A stretch of 64,000 bases of DNA. Source: an uncultured Acidobacteriia bacterium. GTDB lineage: Bacteria > Acidobacteriota > Terriglobia > Bryobacterales > Bryobacteraceae. The stretch covers positions 62,001 through 126,000 of the forward strand of contig CAIKMJ010000027.1 in the NCBI GenBank assembly GCA_903828455.1. Reading direction: 5' to 3'. This document shows positions 60,131 to 64,000 of the stretch, one piece after another. A program made the position numbers and the translations under genes. The first letter of the stretch is position 1. Each line of letters begins with the position of its first letter. The notes beneath the pieces are model-generated. The model was not told the origin of the DNA and did not search any database. It worked only from the letters and a program-made list of their open reading frames with translations.

Positions 60131-60238
60131 TTCCGCGTGCTATCGTTTGCCTGGCCGCCACCAGGCACGGTCGTCGTGTGCCTCGCGACTCGCCCGGCAC
60201 GTTGCTCTTTGACAATTGGCTTCGTTTTTTCAAATCGT
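60131..60238. repeat. Dispersed ~108-bp structured repeat, copy 1
   Basis: This segment (CGCGTGCTATCGTTTGCC at its start, GTTGCTCTTTGACAATTGGC near its end, then CTTCGTTTTTTCAAAT) recurs at 63603-63710 with about 90% identity. A perfect 7-bp stem TGCCTGG/CCAGGCA is kept in both copies although its loop differs (CCGCCA here, GCCGACA there). A second imperfect stem CGTGTGCC/GGCACG follows. No ORF is conserved between copies, so it looks like a REP/MITE-type or structured RNA element. It lies between vapC and the RelE/ParE locus. Confidence 0.75.
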
Positions 60239-60312
60239 CGACCGACTTAAGGAAATTGGACAACGCTCTGTTCGCCTACGGGGAAGCCGCCCCCCAGAAA
60301 AGGGAGCCCGAT

Positions 60313-60714
60313 CTAATCCGACGCATCCTCCCCAACTTCCCCCGGCACATGCCGCTCTAGCTCGCGCGCATCATGCAGCACCCGAACCACCTCAATCGCA
60401 TCTCCGCGATGCCGATACACCACAAAATGCCTCGGCCGCCCAACCCGTCCCTGTTCATTCCGTCCCCGTCCCCGGCTGAAGAACAAATGATACGTGCGAA
60501 TTCCCTTTGCCAGCTCCGGCCGCGCCACTGACCCCGGCCGCATCGGATCGCTCGCAATATCCCGAATCGCCTGCTTCACCAGTTCCCGATACCGCGCCGC
60601 CGCTCGTTCCCCGAACTGCTCCAGACTCCACACCAGCGCCTCGCGAATATCCTCCCGCGCGGCCGGCGCAAGGACGATCCCCGGCAGCTTAGCGGGCTTT
60701 GGCACGTTTGCCAT
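60313..60714 (-). CDS. RelE/ParE family toxin
   Basis: 133 aa from the ATG at 60714. RelE/ParE blocks are visible: IVLAPAAREDIREALVWSLE, ARYRELVKQAIRDIASDP with PGSVARPELAKGIRTYHLFF, HFVVYRHRGDAIEVVRVLHDARELERHV. The last block is the usual C-terminal strand of the family. It overlaps the upstream antitoxin gene by 26 bp, as is common for parDE. ParE-type toxins inhibit gyrase and RelE-type cleave mRNA; the sequence fits ParE/RelE-like without deciding. Confidence 0.85.
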   Translation of the reverse strand: MANVPKPAKLPGIVLAPAAREDIREALVWSLEQFGERAAARYRELVKQAIRDIASDPMRPGSVARPELAKGIRTYHLFFSRGRGRNEQGRVGRPRHFVVYRHRGDAIEVVRVLHDARELERHVPGEVGEDASD

Positions 60715-61000
60715 TCCCTGCCGACCTGGCCTTAACTTCCTCGCCGATCTGGTCAAGATCCCGGTCCAGGCTCTCAATGGAGCCGAACTCCATCCCCTCA
60801 CCCCGCTCCAGTTGCGCGATGCCCTCCTTGACGGCTCCCAGCAGCCACGCCAGCCTCGCCTGATCCTCCCGATTGCGCCGCTCCATCAGCCGCAACCCCT
60901 CCCTCACCACCTCGCTCGCGTTGCCGAATCTGCCCGATCCGACCTCCGCCTCCACAAAGCGATCGAAATGTTCCGTGAGGTTGATGTTTCGCGTCGGCAT
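60689..61000 (-). CDS. parD: ParD-type antitoxin
   Basis: 103 aa. The N-terminal ribbon-helix-helix block TRNINLTEHFDRFVEAEVGS and GRFGNASEVVREGLRLMERR is the ParD signature. The charged C-terminus (GIAQLERGEGMEFGSIESLD) binds the toxin. A perfect inverted repeat 27-45 bp upstream of the start is a probable self-regulatory operator. The toxin gene overlaps its end by 26 bp. Confidence 0.87.
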   Translation of the reverse strand: MPTRNINLTEHFDRFVEAEVGSGRFGNASEVVREGLRLMERRNREDQARLAWLLGAVKEGIAQLERGEGMEFGSIESLDRDLDQIGEEVKARSAGNGKRAKAR

Positions 61001-61026
61001 ATGTTTCCTGCAGTCAGCCTAACATG

Positions 61027-61045
61027 ATTGGCAATCCTTGCCAAT
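61027..61045. promoter_or_regulatory. Candidate ParD operator: perfect 8-bp inverted repeat
   Basis: ATTGGCAA-TCC-TTGCCAAT is a perfect dyad 27-45 bp upstream of the parD start on the minus strand. ParD proteins bind such palindromes to repress their own operon, so this is the likely site. A related palindrome CTCGCCAA-TTGGCGAG occurs at 61783-61798, after the YdeI gene. Confidence 0.55.
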
Positions 61046-61160
61046 TACTCGTCGGCCGCGCGGCGCTGCCCGGAACGCGCCGGGGCAGGGAATTCTCAGT
61101 GGACCGCAATCGCGCCAGGCGTCCCCGAAATATCGTGCTAAACTCCTCCCCATCCGCCGC

Positions 61161-61745
61161 ATGAACCCAAAGGTCGATTTCTTCTTCGCCAGCGACACTC
61201 CCTGGAAGGACTGCTACCAACTGCTGCGCCCCATCGTGCTCAGCTGCGGCCTCACCGAAGAGCTGAAATGGGGCTGGCCCTGCTACACGCTCAACGGGAA
61301 GAACGTCGTCCTGATCCACGGGTTCAAAGGCTATTGCGCCCTCCTCTTTCACAAGGGTGCGCTTCTGAATGACCAACACGGCATCCTGATCCGCCAGACG
61401 CCTACCGTCCAGGCGCCGCGCCAAATCCGCTTCACGGGCCCGCACGAAATCGTCAAACGCCGGCGCCTGCTCAAAACCTACCTTCGCCAGGCCGTCGAAA
61501 TCGAAAAGGCCGGGCTCAGGGTGGAGTTGAAAAAGACATCGGGCTTCCCGATGCCGGAGGAACTTGCCCGGAAGTTCAGCGCCGCACCCGCCCTCAGGAA
61601 GGCCTTCGCAGCACTGACGCCGGGACGCCAGCGCGCCTACCTGATCCACTTCTCCTCGGCCAAACAAAGCAAGACACGTGAGGCACGTATCGAGAAACAC
61701 GTCCACCGGATCATGGCAGGCAAAGGCCTCGACGACGATGAATGA
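61161..61745 (+). CDS. YdeI/DUF1801-family protein
   Basis: 194 aa from the ATG at 61161; upstream codons in the track ORF are not protein-like. YdeI/YjbR/DUF1801 features are present: ELKWGWPCYTLNGKNVVLIH at the N-terminal half and, in the C-terminal half, the OmdA-type end FAALTPGRQRAYLIHFSSAK and SKTREARIEKHVHRIMAGKG. YdeI of E. coli affects resistance to some antimicrobial peptides; the biochemical role is unknown. The C-terminal codons and stop are duplicated as a 13-bp tandem repeat. Confidence 0.85.
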   Translation: MNPKVDFFFASDTPWKDCYQLLRPIVLSCGLTEELKWGWPCYTLNGKNVVLIHGFKGYCALLFHKGALLNDQHGILIRQTPTVQAPRQIRFTGPHEIVKRRRLLKTYLRQAVEIEKAGLRVELKKTSGFPMPEELARKFSAAPALRKAFAALTPGRQRAYLIHFSSAKQSKTREARIEKHVHRIMAGKGLDDDE

Positions 61746-61756
61746 CGACGATGAAT
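61731..61756. repeat. 13-bp tandem duplication over the YdeI stop codon
   Basis: GACGACGATGAAT occurs twice head to tail. The first copy encodes the terminal Asp-Asp-Asp-Glu, and the stop TGA is formed at the junction of the copies. Slippage here would move or remove the stop. Confidence 0.75.
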
Positions 61757-62055
61757 CCGGAAGCGGGACCTTCGCCAGTGCCCTCGCCAATTGGCGAGCT
61801 TACGCAGTGATCCGGAGTGGGCGAGTTTGTACAGCAGCCTCACAATCAGTTGCGCCCGACCACCGCCAACCTCAGCCGCTCGTTCGGTGCTATTTAGTCT
61901 GCAGGTTTCACGAACCCGACGCTCTCGATTTGTTGGCGCGGTTGATTACATAGCTTAATTGCCTGTACCATTCGTCTTATGGTCATGAACGGGATCCGGA
62001 ATCTGCACAACTCGTTCAAAGACGGTTCGGCACTATGGCAATGATAGGAGGCCTT
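61757..62055. other. Intergenic region between the YdeI gene and the leader ORF
   Basis: Lower-GC stretch with no credible gene. It contains the perfect 16-bp palindrome CTCGCCAATTGGCGAG (61783-61798), a small hairpin ACCAT/ATGGT before the methyltransferase leader, and no clear promoter consensus that I can defend. An ATG at 62035 is in frame with the leader ORF and would extend it by seven codons. Confidence 0.5.
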
Positions 62056-62103
62056 ATGCTTCTGGACTCAGTTCGGATTATTGGCCGCCTCGGACAGGAC
62101 TGA
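62056..62103 (+). CDS. Leader peptide ORF upstream of the methyltransferase (15 aa)
   Basis: ATG with a perfect AGGAGG 4 nt upstream encodes MLLDSVRIIGRLGQD and stops 3 bp before the methyltransferase ATG (TGAATAATG). The downstream gene has no good ribosome-binding site of its own, so translation is probably coupled. This may be a leader peptide or an upstream control ORF. It is below the ORF track threshold. Confidence 0.5.
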   Translation: MLLDSVRIIGRLGQD

Positions 62104-62106
62104 ATA

Positions 62107-62943
62107 ATGGCAATGCGCAATGCTGTCAGGCAGATCCTTAATCTGCCCATGATGGGTGGGTCTCAGGTGTTTCTCGGCGCGCCGTGGCTTCCGACTCTGC
62201 TGGGGCTCGCTCCTGAATCCTGGAAAGAGCGTATTGCACTCGAATTGCTCGCTTTGAGCCCTCACTATTTTTATCGAACATCAGCGAATCGGGATCTTGG
62301 TCACCTCGAGTTCCTGCAATCCGAAAGGGCGCGAAACACCGGTTCGCGCCAGCACTTGATTGACGGTGTGGTACGTCCTTTTCTTAGACCCGAGTTTACA
62401 GTCCTCGATTATGGGTGTGGTCCAGGCCACCTTGCCTTTGCTGTATCAGCGTCGGTACGGAGTGTAATCGCTTGCGACATATCCAGCGGGGTGTTGGCCT
62501 GCGCCGGAATTCTCAACCGCCGGGACAATATTCAGTACTTGCCTGTGCCTCCAAATGGCGGCCTGAAGATTTGCGACCAATCAGTCGACCTGGTTTATTC
62601 GTTCGCCGTCATCCAGCATGTTGACGACACCGTCTTTCAGCAAATATTGTGCGAGCTTTGGCGCGTCATGCGGAACGGGGCCCGAGGATTGTGTCACGTT
62701 GTTCTCAACGGTGCTTACGGTTGGAAAACGGAGAACGATTGGCGGGAAGACCGGAGCTTAAAGGGCAGAGCCAAGTGGGCTGTCGGACTGCACTGTTTTA
62801 GTCGCGAGCCGGCGCGGATAATAGCGATGGCAGAAGCGGTCGGGTTTTCCGAAGTTCACATCCAGCCAATTGACGTGCCCGGTTTGGAAGATGATGTCGC
62901 TCACCAGCACTTACTGCACTTCGTGAAGCATTTGGCTGGCTGA
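62107..62943 (+). CDS. Class I SAM-dependent methyltransferase
   Basis: 278 aa. The Rossmann fold is clear: TVLDYGCGPGHLAFAVSASV (motif I), VIACDISSGVLACA (motif II), VDLVYSFAVIQHVDDTVFQQ (motif IV) and LWRVMRNGARGLCHVVL. An N-terminal 90-residue region with LSPHYFYRT is specific to this protein. Codon use is less GC-biased than in the window core (many GAT, AAT, GGT), consistent with recent acquisition. The target cannot be named. The leader ORF and a toxin-antitoxin remnant flank it. Confidence 0.82.
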   Translation: MAMRNAVRQILNLPMMGGSQVFLGAPWLPTLLGLAPESWKERIALELLALSPHYFYRTSANRDLGHLEFLQSERARNTGSRQHLIDGVVRPFLRPEFTVLDYGCGPGHLAFAVSASVRSVIACDISSGVLACAGILNRRDNIQYLPVPPNGGLKICDQSVDLVYSFAVIQHVDDTVFQQILCELWRVMRNGARGLCHVVLNGAYGWKTENDWREDRSLKGRAKWAVGLHCFSREPARIIAMAEAVGFSEVHIQPIDVPGLEDDVAHQHLLHFVKHLAG

Positions 62944-62984
62944 GGTTTAGCCAATCCACACTGCGCGGCGGGGACAAACTCTAA

Positions 62985-63212
62985 CGCGGTGCCCGGCCCG
63001 ATGATTTCAAGCCCCTGCCCACCATAGGCACGGGAGTCGAGGGGATTCGCATCTTCGATGACACCGGCGCCTGGCGCGTCACATACGTGGCCCGGCGAAC
63101 CGAAGCCGTCTACCTTCTCCACGCTTTTCAGAAGAAGACATAAGCTACATCGCAGCGCGATATCGAGACCGCAAGAAAACGCTTTACACAGATTGCCAGA
63201 GGTGCCGTATGA
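62985..63212 (+). pseudogene. HigB-like (RelE/Gp49 type) toxin remnant
   Basis: In frame, RPDDFKPLPTIGTGVEGIRI followed by FDDTGAWRVTYVARRTEAVY and LLHAFQKKT is the core of phage Gp49-like HigB toxins. It is preceded by an in-frame TAA (62982-62984) with no start codon, and interrupted by TAA at 63141-63143. The rest, ATSQRDIETARKRFTQIARG, continues the normal C-terminus to a TGA that overlaps the antitoxin ATG (GTATGAGC), as in intact higBA operons. The N-terminal half is missing, so the toxin is disabled. Confidence 0.75.
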
Positions 63213-63490
63213 GCAAATCCGAAAGCTTCGCAAGTATTTGGGACGCCATCGCGGACACGCCGGGTCAGGCCGCAAACCTGCGGGCGCGTGCCGAACTGAT
63301 GGAACAGATCGCGGCGATAGTCAAGCGTCACGCTTGGACACAGGTCGAGGCGGCGGCCTGTTGCGGCGTGCCCCAGCCTCGCATCAACGATCTGCTTCGT
63401 GGCCGCGTCTCCCGATTCTCGCTCGACGCGCTGGTGAACATCTCATCCGCGCTGGGTTGCCGTGTTCGCGTCGAAATAGAGGCTGCCTGA
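63209..63490 (+). CDS. higA: XRE-family antitoxin, HigA-like
   Basis: 93 aa. The helix-turn-helix is AAIVKRHAWTQVEAAACCGV and PQPRINDLLRGRVSRFSLDA, with C-terminal LVNISSALGCRVRVEIEAA, the form of HigA antitoxins that follow Gp49-like toxins. The ATG overlaps the remnant toxin stop by 4 bp. It is intact while its toxin is broken, so it may persist as a regulator or as protection against other HigB toxins. Confidence 0.85.
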   Translation: MSKSESFASIWDAIADTPGQAANLRARAELMEQIAAIVKRHAWTQVEAAACCGVPQPRINDLLRGRVSRFSLDALVNISSALGCRVRVEIEAA

Positions 63491-63602
63491 ACGCGACACG
63501 CGGTCCACGTCACAACCGGCTCGGTCGTTAGTTCAGCGCTTGCTTGTTTCTATTTGTAGATAGCTCAACCACTTACCGCCGAACGCCGCCGATAACGCCC
63601 CC

Positions 63603-63710
63603 TCCGCGTGTTATCGTTTGCCTGGGCCGACACCAGGCACGCCCGTCGTGTGCCTCACGACTCGCCCGGCACGTTGCTCTTTGACAATGGGTTCGTTTTT
63701 TCAAATTCGC
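63603..63710. repeat. Dispersed ~108-bp structured repeat, copy 2
   Basis: Second copy of the element at 60131, in the same orientation (CGCGTGTTATCGTTTGCC at its start, GTTGCTCTTTGACAATGGG near its end, CGTTTTTTCAAAT following). The TGCCTGG/CCAGGCA stem is intact and the loop differs. It lies in the 403-bp gap 63491-63893 between higA and the VOC gene, where I see no protein gene. The two copies bracket the parDE-YdeI-methyltransferase-higBA stretch. Confidence 0.75.
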
Positions 63711-63810
63711 CATACCGCCATTTGGGTTCGAACGTGCAAATTCGGGGAACGTGGAAGATGGACGTGGAAGATGAAAGCGCGGCGGCAACCCGCCGCCTCT
63801 CTCACCGCAA

Positions 63811-63834
63811 CTGGCTTCGTTTTTTCAAATCGCC
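63811..63834. repeat. Partial third copy of the dispersed repeat (3' end only)
   Basis: CTGGCTTCGTTTTTTCAAATCGCC matches the last about 24 bases of the 60131 element (TTGGCTTCGTTTTTTCAAATCG). It lies 100 bp downstream of copy 2 and close to the VOC gene. It suggests that the 3' end of the element is a unit of its own or that copy 2 was followed by a deleted copy. Confidence 0.6.
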
Positions 63835-63893
63835 TCCCGCCCGCCCCGTTCCCCGGCCGCCTCTCCGACGCCCCCGCGCTACAATCAGTTCTT

Positions 63894-64000
63894 ATGTTCC
63901 TGGGCGTTGAACACACCGCAATTTCATCTCCCAACCCGCAAAAACTGGCACAGTGGTACGTCGATCACCTCGGTTTCCGCATCAACTTCACCAACTCCGG
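63894..64000 (+). CDS. VOC family (glyoxalase/bleomycin resistance fold) protein, N-terminal part (truncated by window edge)
   Basis: The ATG at 63894 opens a frame that runs off the end of the window: FLGVEHTAISSPNPQKLAQW then YVDHLGFRINFTNS. HTAI (first metal ligand) and the WYVDHLGFR helix-strand are the hallmark start of VOC-fold proteins. The substrate cannot be inferred from 35 residues. Confidence 0.75.
   Translation, partial: MFLGVEHTAISSPNPQKLAQWYVDHLGFRINFTNS

Larger units (their letters stand above)
1..64000. other. GC-skew reversal across the window
   Basis: By hand count of 60-base lines, the plus strand is G-rich at the left in both gene orientations: the line at 3181, inside a minus gene, has G28/C16, and the line at 5821, inside a plus gene, has G32/C15. 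It is near balance between about 14 and 33 kb. It is C-rich at the right in both orientations: 38221 (minus gene) G17/C29, 52561 (plus gene) G13/C24, 55201 (minus gene) G13/C24. The bias therefore follows the DNA strand and not transcription. A positive-to-negative change along the plus strand is the pattern expected at a replication terminus. I saw no convincing dif site by eye. Confidence 0.6.

Noticed and set aside
60206-60240. TTGACA in the dispersed repeat as a promoter -35
   Set aside because: No acceptable -10 hexamer lies 16-18 bp downstream in either copy.
63058-63531. 157-aa plus-strand ORF over the higB remnant and higA
   Set aside because: It is in a different frame from both recognisable proteins and has no protein-like signature.

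Overview
The window looks like chromosomal DNA of a high-GC Gram-negative bacterium, most likely an Acidobacteriota member of the Solibacter/Bryobacter type. The evidence is two large TonB-dependent receptors with an N-terminal carboxypeptidase-regulatory-like domain and a terminal Phe, lipid A and outer-membrane lipid genes (lpxD, kdsD, an MlaD-type protein), several secreted families common in that phylum (a DUF6152 protein, a DLSGIWE-type protein, an S53 protease with Ig-like repeats, kelch proteins), and a hopanoid-type radical SAM protein. The assignment is by recognition only; no search was run.

Layout. 0-8 kb: end of a U32 peptidase, a PEBP-like protein, a GT87-type membrane glycosyltransferase, a PLP decarboxylase, a DUF6152 protein and a 1046-aa sedolisin. 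13.4-7.9 kb (minus): probable operon lpxD, LOG protein, nnr, tsaE, DinB, thiD and a small HMA-like protein. 13.9-20.4 kb: TonB receptor with a good terminator, type III polyketide synthase, DUF169 protein, MFS transporter. 20.4-32.4 kb: HAD phosphatase, rpiA, kdsD, serA, yqeY, OPT transporter, hisS, aspS, MCE/MlaD protein, M48 protease. 32.4-37.4 kb: NtrC-type regulator and histidine kinase, then a divergent, tightly coupled arsenic operon (arsR, arsM, aquaporin, arsC). 37.4-44 kb: folK-ruvB-ruvA, rsmE, two metallophosphoesterases, a PspC protein, rlmD. 44-53 kb: second TonB receptor, hpnJ, a GT-C and a GT2 glycosyltransferase, tandem kelch proteins. 53-58.5 kb: secreted proteins, folE with two 6-pyruvoyl-tetrahydropterin synthase paralogs, TlpA, GlcD. 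58.6-64 kb: an accessory stretch, partly lower in GC, with three toxin-antitoxin loci (one toxin broken), a methyltransferase behind a leader ORF, and two copies of a ~108-bp dispersed repeat. The window ends inside a VOC-family gene.

Window-scale signals. (1) The plus strand is strongly G-rich at the left and strongly C-rich at the right whichever way genes point, so GC skew changes from positive to negative within the window, as at a replication terminus. (2) Short imperfect tandem duplications (10-25 bp) recur at gene ends, start codons and inside genes. The coding arrays have units of 12 or 15 bp, whereas most units outside genes are not multiples of 3. (3) The two adjacent pterin synthase paralogs have each lost a different catalytic residue. 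(4) The start of arsC is duplicated and forms an eight-codon mini-cistron coupled to both neighbours by ATGA overlaps.

How genes fit together: rpiA and kdsD act on successive pentose phosphates leading to Kdo, and lpxD serves lipid A. nnr and tsaE form a common housekeeping pair. folE and the PTPS pair form a pterin cluster, with folK elsewhere in the window. The ars genes give a sense, reduce, methylate and channel route for arsenic. hpnJ and the glycosyltransferases suggest glycosylated or cyclitol lipids.
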